DNA from: Rhizobiaceae bacterium
GTDB taxonomy: Bacteria; Pseudomonadota; Alphaproteobacteria; Rhizobiales; Rhizobiaceae
DNA length: 64,000 bases
Direction: 5' to 3'
Assembly (NCBI GenBank): GCA_025698895.1
Contig: JAILWO010000004.1
Location: 62,001 to 126,000 of the forward strand
The notes below the pieces were generated by a model that searched no databases, was not told where the DNA came from, and saw only the letters and a program-made list of their open reading frames with translations. This document shows, piece by piece, positions 17,993 through 28,317 of this stretch (position 1 is the stretch's first letter; each line of letters starts with the position of its first letter). A program made the position numbers and the translations under genes.

Positions 17993-18787
17993 TTACTGCT
18001 CGACTGTGATGTCGACGGCAAGAGCTTCCTCCGCGGCGCCGTAGCGTATTCCAGACACGGGCGCGGCGTCGCGATAGTCGAGGCCGCGGGCGAGCGTGAC
18101 ATAGCGCGCGTCGGGCGAGATGCCGTTGGCCGCGTCGAAGGCAACCCAGCCGAGCGCGTCGACATGGGCCTCGGCCCAGGCGTGGCTGGCGACCTGGCGC
18201 TCGACGCCGTCCATCATCAGATAGCCGCTGACGTAGCGCGCGGGATGGCCCATCAGCCGGGCGGCCGAGGCGAAGATATGGGCGTGGTCCTGGCAGACGC
18301 CGGCGCCCAGCGCCAGCGCGTTCTCGGCAGTGGTGTGCGAGGCGGTGGCGCCCGGCGTGTAGGCGACCTTGCCGGCGACGGCGAGCATGAGGGCGTGCAG
18401 GCGCTCGATCTCGGCGCCGCCTGGCAGAGTCTCGACCAGGGCGCGGACATTGTCGCCGCAGGCGGTCAGCGGCGTCTCGCGCAGGAAAAGCCAGAGCGGG
18501 GCAAAGCCGCGATGCCTGCCGACGACGCCGCCATTGTCGTTGGTGTCGACCTCGCCGGCGGCGACGATCGAGATCGTCTCCGAATGGGTGTCGAAGCTGA
18601 CAAGCCTGGTGTCGTTGCCGAACTGGTCGATGAAGCGGACCTCGTCCTCGGCGCCCGATATGTCCAGCTTCCAGTCGCGGACCTGCTGGGTGCTGCCCGA
18701 AAGTGGTGTCAGCCGGAGCCGCTGCAGCGCGTAGTAGACCGGCGCGTCGTAGCGGTACTCGGTTCTGTGCGAAATTTTCAGGCGCAT
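17993..18787 (-). CDS. Transglutaminase-like cysteine peptidase family protein
   Basis: A 264-residue protein with an N-terminal bacterial transglutaminase-associated domain (MRLKISHRTEYRYDAPV, LRLTPLSG) and a papain-like transglutaminase core. The predicted triad is Cys165 in GAGVCQDHAH, His202 in VASHAWAEA and Asp218 in WVAFDAANG. It lies between the alpha-E and Anbu genes with short gaps, so it is probably cotranscribed. In this gene set it is thought to make or break isopeptide-type bonds, but no substrate is known. Confidence 0.9.
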   Translation of the reverse strand: MRLKISHRTEYRYDAPVYYALQRLRLTPLSGSTQQVRDWKLDISGAEDEVRFIDQFGNDTRLVSFDTHSETISIVAAGEVDTNDNGGVVGRHRGFAPLWLFLRETPLTACGDNVRALVETLPGGAEIERLHALMLAVAGKVAYTPGATASHTTAENALALGAGVCQDHAHIFASAARLMGHPARYVSGYLMMDGVERQVASHAWAEAHVDALGWVAFDAANGISPDARYVTLARGLDYRDAAPVSGIRYGAAEEALAVDITVEQ

Positions 18788-18806
18788 GGTCGGGCCGGTT
18801 CGTCGG

Positions 18807-19748
18807 TCAGTAGAAGCGATAATCGCTGGCGATCTCGTTGCCCAGCCGGTTGTTGCGCGACAGGAACTCGCCGAGGAATTCGTGCAGGCCCTGCTCGAAC
18901 ACGTCGCGGACCGAGCCGACCTTGAGCAGCGCATAGAGGCCGTCGGCGGTGTCGTTGCAGGGCTGGCGGCGGCCGTATTCGTCGGCCAGGCGGTCGAGGC
19001 TGGCCGTCAGCGAGCGCAGGCAGTAGTTCAGCGAACGGGGCATGCGGCCGTTGAGGATCAGGAAATCGGCGATGTTGGCGGGCTTGTACTGCGCGTCGTA
19101 GACCCAGCGGTAGGAGCGATGCGCGGCGACCGAGCGCAGGATGGATTCCCACTGGAAGTTGTCGAGGGAGGAGCCGACCCAGGACGTCGAAGGCAGAAGC
19201 ACGTAGTATTTGACGTCGAGGATGCGGGCGGTGTTGTCGGCGCGTTCCACGAAGGTGCCGATCTGGGAGAACTCGAAAATCTCGTTGCGCAGCATGGTGC
19301 CGTAGAAGGCGCCGCGAATCAGGGCGGTCTCGCGCTTGATGGCGTCGAGCAGCTGCGGCAGCTCGCGCTCGTCGATCGGCGAGGCCAGCATGCGTTTGAG
19401 CGACATCCACGCCTCGTTGATCGATTCCCAGGTCTCGCGCGTCAGCGCGGTGCGGACCATGCGGGCATTGGTGCGCGCGGTCTCCATCGCGGCCAGCACG
19501 CTCGACGGATTGGACATGTCGCGCAGCAGGAAGTCCGACACGGTAGCGGCGGTGTATTCGTCGTGACGCGCCTTGAAGGCGGGTTCGACGCCGGCGCTGA
19601 CGACCAGAGAGGACCATTCCTCTGCGGCATTCTCGTTGCGGGTGAGCGCCAGACGCTGGCCCGCGTCGACCAGACGGGCCATGTTCTCGGCCCGCTCGAT
19701 GTAGCGGTTCATCCAGTAGAGTCCGTTGGCGGTGCGGCCGAGAAGCAT
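18807..19748 (-). CDS. Alpha-E domain-containing protein
   Basis: A 313-residue, mostly helical protein of the alpha-E family (DUF403), recognised by MLLGRTANGLYWMNRYIERAENMARL and the later RADNTARILDVKYY and LGNEIASDYRFY segments. Its biochemical role is not established; it nearly always neighbours a circularly permuted ATP-grasp protein and a transglutaminase. The ATG at 19748 fits the family start; a GTG three codons upstream is the alternative. It lies in an operon with the transglutaminase and Anbu genes. Confidence 0.9.
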   Translation of the reverse strand: MLLGRTANGLYWMNRYIERAENMARLVDAGQRLALTRNENAAEEWSSLVVSAGVEPAFKARHDEYTAATVSDFLLRDMSNPSSVLAAMETARTNARMVRTALTRETWESINEAWMSLKRMLASPIDERELPQLLDAIKRETALIRGAFYGTMLRNEIFEFSQIGTFVERADNTARILDVKYYVLLPSTSWVGSSLDNFQWESILRSVAAHRSYRWVYDAQYKPANIADFLILNGRMPRSLNYCLRSLTASLDRLADEYGRRQPCNDTADGLYALLKVGSVRDVFEQGLHEFLGEFLSRNNRLGNEIASDYRFY

Positions 19749-19766
19749 CAGCGGCACCTGCGGTGC

Positions 19767-19895
19767 GGTGAATGGTGAATGGTGAATGGTGAATGGAAGG
19801 CGGGTGTCATTGACGCGCTCGTGACAAAAGCCGGAGCGCCCGACGCGGTGAAGAAAAGCTCCAGACCACTCACCATTTTACCATTCACCATTCAC
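19767..19895. repeat. Heptad repeats forming a long inverted repeat
   Basis: GGTGAAT is repeated four times in tandem from 19767 to 19796. The complementary word ATTCACC and near variants recur at 19868-19895. The two clusters can pair as a hairpin with a loop of about 70 bases. They lie between the ATP-grasp and alpha-E genes of the Anbu operon. Confidence 0.75.
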
Positions 19896-19906
19896 GATCT
19901 TACCAC

Positions 19907-21319
19907 CTAATCATCCAGCACCCATGTGTCCTTGGTCCCGCCGCCCTGGGAGGAATTGACGACGAGCGAACCTTCCTTGAGCGCGACGCGCGTCAGGCCG
20001 CCGGGTACGATCTGGATGCGGTCGGAGACGAGCACGAAGGGACGCAGGTCGACATGGCGCGGCGCCAGTCCGCTGGCGGTCAGGATCGGGCAGGTGGACA
20101 GCGAAAGCGTCGGCTGGGCAATGTAGTTGGCGGGCCGGGCCCTGAGCTTGTCGGCGAAGGCCTCGCACTCCTTTTTCGAGGCGGCTGGGCCGACCAGCAT
20201 GCCGTAGCCGCCTGAACCGTGAACCTCCTTGACGACGAGTTCGGCCAGGTGTTCGAGCACGTATTTCAGGCTGTCCGGCTCGGAGCAGCGCCAGGTCGGG
20301 ATGTTGCCGAGGATCGCCTTGCGGCCGGTATAGAACTCGACGATCTCGGGCATGTAGGAATAGATCGCCTTGTCGTCGGCGATGCCGGTGCCCGGCGCGT
20401 TGGCGATGGTGATGCGGCCGGCGCGATAGACATCCATGATGCCGGGTACGCCGAGCGCCGAATCCGGGCGGAAGGTCAGCGGATCAAGAAAGGCGTCGTC
20501 GACGCGGCGATAGATCACGTCGATGGGCTTGTAGCCCTCGGTGGTGCGCATGGCCACGCGTCCGTCGATGACGCGCAGATCCTGTCCCTCGACGAGCTCG
20601 ACGCCCATCTGGTCGGCCAGGAAGGCGTGTTCGAAATAGGCCGAATTGAAGCTGCCGGGCGTCAGCACCCCGATCCGCGGCGTGTCGGAACCCGAATCCG
20701 GCCGCACGGCGGCCAGCGACTGGCGCAGCAATTGCGGATAGTTCTCGACCGGGCGCACCTTCACCTGACGGAACAACTCGGGAAAGAGCTGCATCATCGT
20801 CTCGCGGTTCTCGATCATGTAGGAGACGCCCGACGGCGTGCGGGCATTGTCCTCCAGCACGAAGAACTCGTCCTCGCCGGTGCGCACGATGTCGGTGCCG
20901 ATGATGTGGGTGTAGACGCCGGCCGGCGGGCGCACGCCGATCATCTCGGGCAGGAAGGCGTCGTTGGCCGCGATCAGCTCCTTCGGAATACGGCCGGCGC
21001 GCAGGATCTCCTGGCGGTGATAGATGTCGTCGAGAAAGGCGTTGAGGGCCTGGACGCGCTGCTCGATGCCCTGGGTCAGCCGGCGCCATTCCTTGCCGGA
21101 GATGATGCGCGGAACGATGTCGAAGGGGATGAGGCGCTCGGAGGCGTTCTCTTCGCCATAGACAGCGAAGGTGATGCCGGTGCGGCGGAAGACGCGTTCG
21201 GCGTCATCCATCTTGAAGGCAAGGCGTTTGGTATCCTGGGCGGCGAGCCAGTCATTATAGGCGGCATAGGGACCGCGGACACCGGTCCCGTCCGGCTTCA
21301 TTTCGTCGAATGCGGCCAA
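19907..21319 (-). CDS. Circularly permuted type 2 ATP-grasp protein
   Basis: A protein of about 470 residues of the circularly permuted ATP-grasp family (DUF404/407), expected to catalyse ATP-dependent ligation such as peptide-bond formation. Typical segments are ITFAVYGEENASERLIPFD, VYTHIIGTDIVR, EFFVLEDNARTPSGVSYM, TPGSFNSAYFEHAFLA and KEVHGSGGYGMLVGP. I chose the TTG at 21319 because AAGGGAGAT lies just upstream; an ATG at 21346 and one at 21301 are alternatives. It heads the Anbu gene set. Confidence 0.9.
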   Translation of the reverse strand: MAAFDEMKPDGTGVRGPYAAYNDWLAAQDTKRLAFKMDDAERVFRRTGITFAVYGEENASERLIPFDIVPRIISGKEWRRLTQGIEQRVQALNAFLDDIYHRQEILRAGRIPKELIAANDAFLPEMIGVRPPAGVYTHIIGTDIVRTGEDEFFVLEDNARTPSGVSYMIENRETMMQLFPELFRQVKVRPVENYPQLLRQSLAAVRPDSGSDTPRIGVLTPGSFNSAYFEHAFLADQMGVELVEGQDLRVIDGRVAMRTTEGYKPIDVIYRRVDDAFLDPLTFRPDSALGVPGIMDVYRAGRITIANAPGTGIADDKAIYSYMPEIVEFYTGRKAILGNIPTWRCSEPDSLKYVLEHLAELVVKEVHGSGGYGMLVGPAASKKECEAFADKLRARPANYIAQPTLSLSTCPILTASGLAPRHVDLRPFVLVSDRIQIVPGGLTRVALKEGSLVVNSSQGGGTKDTWVLDD

Positions 21320-21467
21320 GCAGGATCTCCCTTGAGCGCATTTCATCGGCGCAGCGGGAAAAATGCAAGGCTGTCACGAAATTTGGCCGGCTCAGGGCCC
21401 CAGACGCCGGCCGTTGCACATTTTCGGTGCAGCCTGCGCCCGGGATGGCCATGCTGCCCCGAGAGTA

Positions 21468-21495
21468 GCCCGCGCCCCGGGGCAGGGGCGCGGGC
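21468..21495 (-). terminator. GC-rich hairpin after groEL
   Basis: A perfect 11-bp stem GCCCGCGCCCC / GGGGCGCGGGC with a six-base loop lies just past the groEL stop. There is no T run, so it may act in factor-dependent termination or as a 3' stabiliser. Confidence 0.5.
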
Positions 21496-21507
21496 CGATC
21501 ACCAGCT

Positions 21508-23145
<1,638 letters not shown>

Positions 23146-23190
23146 TCAATAGGCAGCATTCATTGACTGGTTGAGCACGTCTCGGCCCGA

Positions 23191-23505
23191 TCACGCGGCC
23201 TTCTTGAACGCGACGCTCCGATCGATCACGCCCATCACGTCGCTTTCCTTCATGATGAGCAGATCTTCGCCGTCCAGCTTGATCTCGGTGCCGGACCACT
23301 TGCCGAACAGGATGTGGTCGCCGACCTTCACGTCGAGCTCGACGAGCTTGCCGCTTTCGTCGCGCGCGCCGGGGCCGACGGCGAGCACTTCGCCCTCGAT
23401 CGGCTTTTCCTTTGCGGTGTCGGGAATGATGATGCCGCCTGCCGTTTTCTCCTCGGCTTCAATGCGGCGGACCAGGATTCGGTCATGCAGCGGACGGAAC
23501 GTCAT
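23191..23505 (-). CDS. groES: Co-chaperonin GroES (Hsp10)
   Basis: This 104-residue protein caps the GroEL ring. It shows [23 protein letters not shown], including the mobile loop, and [14 protein letters not shown]. The ATG has a GAAGGAG site. It is the first gene of the groESL operon, with a CIRCE element about 145 bases upstream. Confidence 0.98.
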   Translation of the reverse strand: MTFRPLHDRILVRRIEAEEKTAGGIIIPDTAKEKPIEGEVLAVGPGARDESGKLVELDVKVGDHILFGKWSGTEIKLDGEDLLIMKESDVMGVIDRSVAFKKAA

Positions 23506-23648
23506 ATCGTTCTCCTTCAGGACAAACAGATTTTAGAGAGGTTCCTCCGCGCCGGAGGACCGGCGCGGGGCGCGCAGCCCTTGCGGCACTACGCGCATGT
23601 GGAGCTAGTTTTGGGATTTCGCCATTTCAAGAGCCGCCGCAAAAATTT

Positions 23649-23675
23649 TTGGCACTAGCAGGGCGCGAGTGCTAG
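23649..23675. promoter_or_regulatory. CIRCE element (HrcA operator) of groESL
   Basis: TTGGCACTA, nine bases, GAGTGCTAG matches the CIRCE consensus TTAGCACTC-N9-GAGTGCTAA with three differences, and lies upstream of groES. HrcA bound here represses the operon at normal temperature. A CTTGAAA word on the minus strand at about 23625 could be an RpoH-type -35 element. Confidence 0.9.
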
Positions 23676-23834
23676 CAGTTTGAAATCATGACGAAAAAGC
23701 AGGCTCCGAGGGCCGATCGGGCTTGAAAATTTCGCCGGATCGACAAAAATCTTTCTACACCCGCGCATGACCAGTCACGCGGGCAAGATGACGGAAGGGC
23801 AGCGTTGCAACGGCAGGAATGAAAGGAGGAAGCG

Positions 23835-24182
23835 ATGCGCCGCACCGTGGTTTCACCCGTTATTCCTTCACTCGCACCCGATCTGGGCGATGTCGAACTG
23901 GACCGGCTGCGTGTTCCGGCGCGCCACTACGAACATCCTGACGACGTCGTGGCCGATGCGAGCCTCGAACTGGACGAGAAGCGCGCGATCCTTTCATCCT
24001 GGGCTTCGGATGCCTGCGCGGTGGAGTCCATGCCGGCATTGCGCCGACCGCCGGGTGGCCACCGGCCGATTTCCTTCGACGCGATCATGGATGCGCTGCG
24101 GCTGCTGGATGGCATGGGTCCGTCGAAATCGTGCAGCACCGTGACGACGCGCGGCGGCACGCGCTCCCGGCTGGATGCCTGA
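23835..24182 (+). CDS. Conserved hypothetical protein
   Basis: A 115-residue protein. Its central part (RHYEHPDDVVADASLELDEKRAILSSWASDACAVESMPALRRPP) matches a small rhizobial family I recall only as hypothetical, and ISFDAIMDALRLLD follows. It is soluble with no signal peptide. AAAGGAGGA is an excellent ribosome binding site. It is read divergently from groESL and is followed 22 bases later by the usg-family gene. Confidence 0.75.
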   Translation: MRRTVVSPVIPSLAPDLGDVELDRLRVPARHYEHPDDVVADASLELDEKRAILSSWASDACAVESMPALRRPPGGHRPISFDAIMDALRLLDGMGPSKSCSTVTTRGGTRSRLDA

Positions 24183-24204
24183 ACACACCAGGAGGAGATA
24201 GAGA

Positions 24205-24483
24205 ATGGGAAAAATCGCGAGCCGGGAGTTTCGGTTGCAAATGGAAGGCTACGGCCTGACGACAGCGGAAATCCACTATCACCTGCCTGATCATCCAGGT
24301 CTGCTGCAGCTCTTTATCTGGCAGGAATATGATCTCGCACCGGAGTTCCCGGAACTGCGTGGTTTTCTCGACTTCTGGACCGAGACGCTGGACGGCCCCC
24401 TGCATTCGGTCCGTGTCGCCCACCATCGTCTGATCCAGCCGTCCGAATGGAAGGCGGTGGACGGGATCATCGCCGTCCACTGA
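24205..24483 (+). CDS. usg: Usg family protein
   Basis: This 92-residue protein belongs to the Usg family, named from rhizobial tryptophan-operon neighbours. It is recognised by FRLQMEGYGLTTAEIHYHLPDHP, the WQEYDLAPEFPELRGFLDFW segment and LHSVRVAHHRLIQPSEWKAVDG. The function is not known. GGAGGAGA precedes the ATG. It probably shares a transcript with the preceding small gene and converges with the DUF1062 gene. Confidence 0.88.
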   Translation: MGKIASREFRLQMEGYGLTTAEIHYHLPDHPGLLQLFIWQEYDLAPEFPELRGFLDFWTETLDGPLHSVRVAHHRLIQPSEWKAVDGIIAVH

Positions 24484-24493
24484 CAACCCGCTT

Positions 24494-25132
24494 TCAGGGA
24501 CAGTCATCGCCATATGCCGCCGAGCGTGCGATCCAATCAGCATCCTCGGCGGGAGGTCTGATCAGCAGTTTCGTTCCGTCACGCACCGGTTTGCGCAGGG
24601 CGCGCGAGGCGCTTGGGAAAACAACCAGCGCTCCCGACTTCTCAAGTGCGTGAATGCGGCTCCGGGGTATCCGCAGCTCATCCGCCAGAAGGCGATCGAG
24701 GCGCAGGGCCATGTGGCAAGGCACGACGCAGAGAATCCGCAGCTCGAGCGGTCGCGCGGGCGTTTCTGAAAGCAGTTCCCTTGCCACGACGGCGTTCGAG
24801 GCTTCCTTCAGGTGCGGAGCCCATCGTCTGAGACCCTCGACATCGAAGGCCAGACGATCCGCCAGCTTCGCGTCGTTGGCGCACAGCGACGCCAGAAGAA
24901 GCGGATCGATCGACCGGACGCTCTGGCGCTCCAGGACCGGCCGGTTCCACGTACCGTCGCAAGACATGCATTTATAGACGAGCCAAGCGTCGACCCGCTT
25001 GCCGTTGGCATTGACCCTGATCTTGCCGCTCGACCTGAAGTTTCTCGTGCCGCCGCACCGCTTGCAGTACAGCAGTGGCTGGGGCGGCTCCTGTGGAAGG
25101 ATCGTCCACTTGACGAATAGATTTTCGGACAT
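24494..25132 (-). CDS. DUF1062 domain-containing protein
   Basis: A 212-residue cytoplasmic protein of the DUF1062 family. The N-terminal half shows a probable zinc ribbon: LLYCKRCGGTRNFRSSGK, then WLVYKCMSCDGTWNRP. The C-terminal half contains LRLDRLLADELRIPRSRIHAL, which resembles an RNA-binding S4-type helix. The role is unknown. I chose the ATG at 25132; a GTG at 25144 is possible. A candidate TetR site about 50 bases upstream is also present before the tetR gene. Confidence 0.8.
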   Translation of the reverse strand: MSENLFVKWTILPQEPPQPLLYCKRCGGTRNFRSSGKIRVNANGKRVDAWLVYKCMSCDGTWNRPVLERQSVRSIDPLLLASLCANDAKLADRLAFDVEGLRRWAPHLKEASNAVVARELLSETPARPLELRILCVVPCHMALRLDRLLADELRIPRSRIHALEKSGALVVFPSASRALRKPVRDGTKLLIRPPAEDADWIARSAAYGDDCP

Positions 25133-25478
25133 GCCGGTTCGCACTTCCCGTTAGGAAGCTCACCAGGCGACGACCGAAAACACGGTGTGACAGGAGGGGA
25201 GATTTTTTGGGGGCGGCCGAGCAATGCCGGCACGGTTCAGCCATGCCAAACCGGTCTCGGACCGCCACCATGAAGCTTTCATGCCAATGAATGCGGCGAC
25301 ACATGGCGTTGCCGCGACTATCTGGTGGAGCTGTCGAGACCGGCGCTTACGTAGGCAAAGCGGAAACAATCATTGGAAATCGACTGATCCGTCCAATAGC
25401 CTCAAACGCCTGAACGGGAAAGTCCTCATCTTGCCCTGGATGCGGCGCGTGCGCATCTCGACGAGGCCGCGGCTACCC
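25133..25478. other. Gene-free spacer with candidate TetR site
   Basis: No gene can be supported here. The word AACACGGTGT at 25179-25188 also occurs upstream of the tetR gene at 26207-26216. Confidence 0.4.
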
Positions 25479-26093
25479 CTACTGGTCGGGGTCGTCATAG
25501 CGCTGGTTGTAGGACTGGAGAAGCCGGTCGAGCGCCTCGCGGGTGACGCGGTTGTGCTCCTGAGAAAAGCCGAGCGTGGCAACCATCTTCCAGTGCCCGT
25601 ACATCAGCGCCACGAACAGGAAGCCGATCTCGCGGCAGGCCGCCTGCGGCAGACCGGGATTGCTGATCTGGACCTCGTGGGCGATCGTGTGGCGCAACAG
25701 GTCGTACTGGTCGTGCAGGTTCTGACGGATGGCGGGCGAGGCCACCGCCAGCGAGAACATGGCGTCGTAGACGGCGTCGTCGGCCGGCTTGCGCAGCCCC
25801 TTGTCGGCCAGGAAATTGAAGTAGAAGTCCAGGAAAAGCGGCAGGCGCTCGGTCGCCTGCGCCTGCAGGATGCCCTTCATCAGCAATTCGCGATAGGACG
25901 CGGCCAGCGCGTCGCAGACCGCCAGCATCAGTTTCTCCGGATCCGGAAAATAATGGCGGATGAGCTGCCGCGACATGCCCGCTTCCTGGGCGATCGTGTC
26001 GTAGGACGGAAGCGGCAGACCGTGCTTGTTGATCGCCTTGAGGACCCCCTCGACAATTTCAGGCTTTCGATATTCGGCTATCGGCTTAGGCAT
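25479..26093 (-). CDS. TetR-family transcriptional regulator
   Basis: A 204-residue regulator with an N-terminal helix-turn-helix (YRKPEIVEGVLKAINKHGL, YDTIAQEAGMSRQLIRHYFPDPEKLM) and a helical ligand-binding domain with LDFYFNFLADKGL. The ligand is unknown; the C-terminal type resembles BetI-like proteins. The palindrome AACACGGTGTT about 115 bases upstream may be its own operator. Confidence 0.85.
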   Translation of the reverse strand: MPKPIAEYRKPEIVEGVLKAINKHGLPLPSYDTIAQEAGMSRQLIRHYFPDPEKLMLAVCDALAASYRELLMKGILQAQATERLPLFLDFYFNFLADKGLRKPADDAVYDAMFSLAVASPAIRQNLHDQYDLLRHTIAHEVQISNPGLPQAACREIGFLFVALMYGHWKMVATLGFSQEHNRVTREALDRLLQSYNQRYDDPDQ

Positions 26094-26206
26094 TCGGCGA
26101 CCCGGGATTTGTTATGCGCCGCGCGAAGCTATTGCCCCGGTGCGACGGGCACAAGCGCCGACAAAACGGCCGGTGGGGCCATCCCCGTCCGAGCCGCCCG
26201 ATCGTA

Positions 26207-26217
26207 AACACGGTGTT
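26207..26217. promoter_or_regulatory. Candidate TetR operator
   Basis: AACACGGTGTT is a near-perfect odd palindrome upstream of the tetR gene. Ten of its bases recur before the DUF1062 gene at 25179, so one regulator may act at both. Confidence 0.4.
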
Positions 26218-26304
26218 AATTTCCCGTGGCGGGTGTCACGGCCACCAACCCGAATTCAGGGCGTCGGGGAAAACCGGAGGTCAGGGCCGTCGGGAAAGGC
26301 GGGG

Positions 26305-26595
26305 TCAGTTGAGCATGCGCGCGGGCAGGGGAGGAAAGCCGCCGCCCAGCTCGGCGTCGAGATCGCCGAAGCGGCGGCGCCTGTATTCGCACCGGACCTC
26401 GGCATAGCTGTCGCGCAGATCGTCGAAGACGAGACGCAGGGCCGCGGCCACGCTGCCGCGAATGTCCTTTTCGGGCTCGGACTGCCACAGCCTGATCTGG
26501 GCGAGCAGCGCATCGCCGGACTCCGCCAGATGGCGGCCGGTGCGCCTGAGCGCCCCGCTGTCGACCTTGCCCTTGTCCGTCACGATCAACATCAT
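26305..26595 (-). CDS. Small hypothetical protein
   Basis: A 96-residue soluble protein that I do not recognise. It shows SGALRRTGRHLAESGDALLAQIRLW, then a charged C-terminal half (YAEVRCEYRRRRFGDLDAEL). It is predicted largely helical, without a signal peptide or membrane segment. A GAGGG site precedes the ATG pair, which supports translation. It lies between tetR and the cyclopropane synthase gene on the same strand. Confidence 0.5.
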   Translation of the reverse strand: MMLIVTDKGKVDSGALRRTGRHLAESGDALLAQIRLWQSEPEKDIRGSVAAALRLVFDDLRDSYAEVRCEYRRRRFGDLDAELGGGFPPLPARMLN

Positions 26596-26753
26596 GGCTA
26601 CCCTCGTCCTGCCACGATTACCTCTTCACCAAAGTCGCGTCCTTCGCGATGCCGGCCGCGAACGGTCACGGCCTGACGAATTCGCTGTTTTAGTGTTAGG
26701 GCGACCGGCGAAAAAGGACTGTCAGGCAGTTCACACTGGTACGGTGAAAGGCG

Positions 26754-27986
26754 TCAGGCGCGATAGACGACCTGCCGGACGTCGATATATTCGGCGCGGA
26801 ATCCCGCCTCGCAATAGGAGAGGTAGAACTCCCACAGCTTGCGGAACCGGTCGTCGAAGCCCAGCGGGACGATCTTTTCCCACGACGCCCAGAAGCGCTG
26901 GCGCCATTCGGCGAGCGTGCGGGCGTAATCCTGGGGGAAGACGCGCTCGCGCAGGATGGAAAGGCCTTCGGCGGCGCCGAGCTTCCGCAATATGTCGGGC
27001 GAGGGGAGCATGCCGCCGGGAAAGATGTAGCGCTGGATGAAGTCGGGCCGGCGCCGGTAGAGGTGGAAGACGGCGTCCTGGATAGTGATGATCTGGAAGC
27101 CCGCGGTACCGCCTGGCCTGAGGCATTCACGAACCTTGGAGAAGAAGACAGGCCAGTAGCGCTCGCCGACGGCCTCGAACATCTCGATGGAGGCGATGCG
27201 ATCGTAGCGGCCCGTCTCGTCGCGATAATCGCGCAGCTTGATGTCGACCTTTTCCGACAGGCCGGCGCGCGCGATGCGTTCCATCGCGAAATCGTGCTGC
27301 TGGCGGCTGATGGTGAGCCCGGTGACGCGGCAACCGATCTCGCGCGCGGCGAATTCGGCAAAACCGCCCCAGCCGCAGCCGATCTCCAGCACATGATCTG
27401 AGGGGCCGATGCCGGTGTCGAGCGCCAGCGCGCGGTATTTGGCGGCCTGTGCGCTCTCCAGGTCGTTAGCGCCCTCGGAATAGAGCGCGGAGGAATAGGT
27501 CATCGAGGGATCGAGCCAGGCGCGGTAAAAGGCGTTGCCGAGATCGTAATGGGCGGCGATGTTGCGCCTGGAGCCGCGATGCGTGTTGTCGTTGAGCCAG
27601 TGGCGCAGCGTGTGGAAGAGCATCAGCAGGCGGTTTGCGCCGCCGGCGACCTCCTCCCCGGTTTCCTGATTGATGGCGAAGAGTTCGAGGAAGGTGGTGA
27701 CGTCGGGACTGTCCCAGTCGCCGTTGATATAGGATTCGGCCACGCCGATCGTGCCTTCGGAGAAGGCGCGGCCGGGTAGCTTCCAGTTCCGCAGCCAGAC
27801 CTCCGCATCGGGACCGGGACCGTTGCCGCCGACGCGCAGCCGGCGGCCGTCGGGCGTGACGATCGTCAGGACCCCGCGCGGCAGGTTCAGGGCGGCCCTC
27901 AGCGTCATGCGCGCCCTGAGCGGCAGGCCGCGCGTGGCCTCGCCGAAATTGTCGCCGGTCAGTTCCACCGCTTCGCCTGCCGTCAT
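26754..27986 (-). CDS. cfa: Cyclopropane-fatty-acyl-phospholipid synthase-type methyltransferase
   Basis: This 410-residue enzyme uses S-adenosylmethionine to add a methylene group to unsaturated phospholipid acyl chains. Visible are AHYDLGNAFYRAWLDPSMTY (residues 145-164), the SAM-binding loop LEIGCGWGGFAEFA (from 200), SIEMFEAVGERYW and QRYIFPGGMLPS. The N-terminal domain (VWLRNWKLPGRAFSEGTIG) is typical of the alphaproteobacterial form. The ATG at 27986 was chosen because it has a GAGG site and starts the conserved region. The product would sit at the inner membrane surface. Confidence 0.9.
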   Translation of the reverse strand: MTAGEAVELTGDNFGEATRGLPLRARMTLRAALNLPRGVLTIVTPDGRRLRVGGNGPGPDAEVWLRNWKLPGRAFSEGTIGVAESYINGDWDSPDVTTFLELFAINQETGEEVAGGANRLLMLFHTLRHWLNDNTHRGSRRNIAAHYDLGNAFYRAWLDPSMTYSSALYSEGANDLESAQAAKYRALALDTGIGPSDHVLEIGCGWGGFAEFAAREIGCRVTGLTISRQQHDFAMERIARAGLSEKVDIKLRDYRDETGRYDRIASIEMFEAVGERYWPVFFSKVRECLRPGGTAGFQIITIQDAVFHLYRRRPDFIQRYIFPGGMLPSPDILRKLGAAEGLSILRERVFPQDYARTLAEWRQRFWASWEKIVPLGFDDRFRKLWEFYLSYCEAGFRAEYIDVRQVVYRA

Positions 27987-28317
27987 CGCCTCACACCCGT
28001 CTGCCCGCGAACCGTGCGCCCTCGGGTTCACGCGGCGGTTGTTCGCCGGCCGCGGCGCCTCCCGGCAAGCCCGGCGATGATTGTCCACGCGAGCGCCGAA
28101 ATCCGCAAGTGGTACCCTGCGGTGGCGGCGTCTTCTCGTTACGGCCGGCCGAGGCGGGCGGATTGCGCAAGGGCCGAATTGTTCCCATGATGGCGCCCGG
28201 CCGTCATGAACGCCAGATGAACAGGCCGTTGGCGGTTGGTTCAGTCCAGGGGCTGTAGGAGATGATCAGGGACGGGGCCGCGCCGGAACGGCAAGGCGAC
28301 ACGGGCATTTCGAAATC

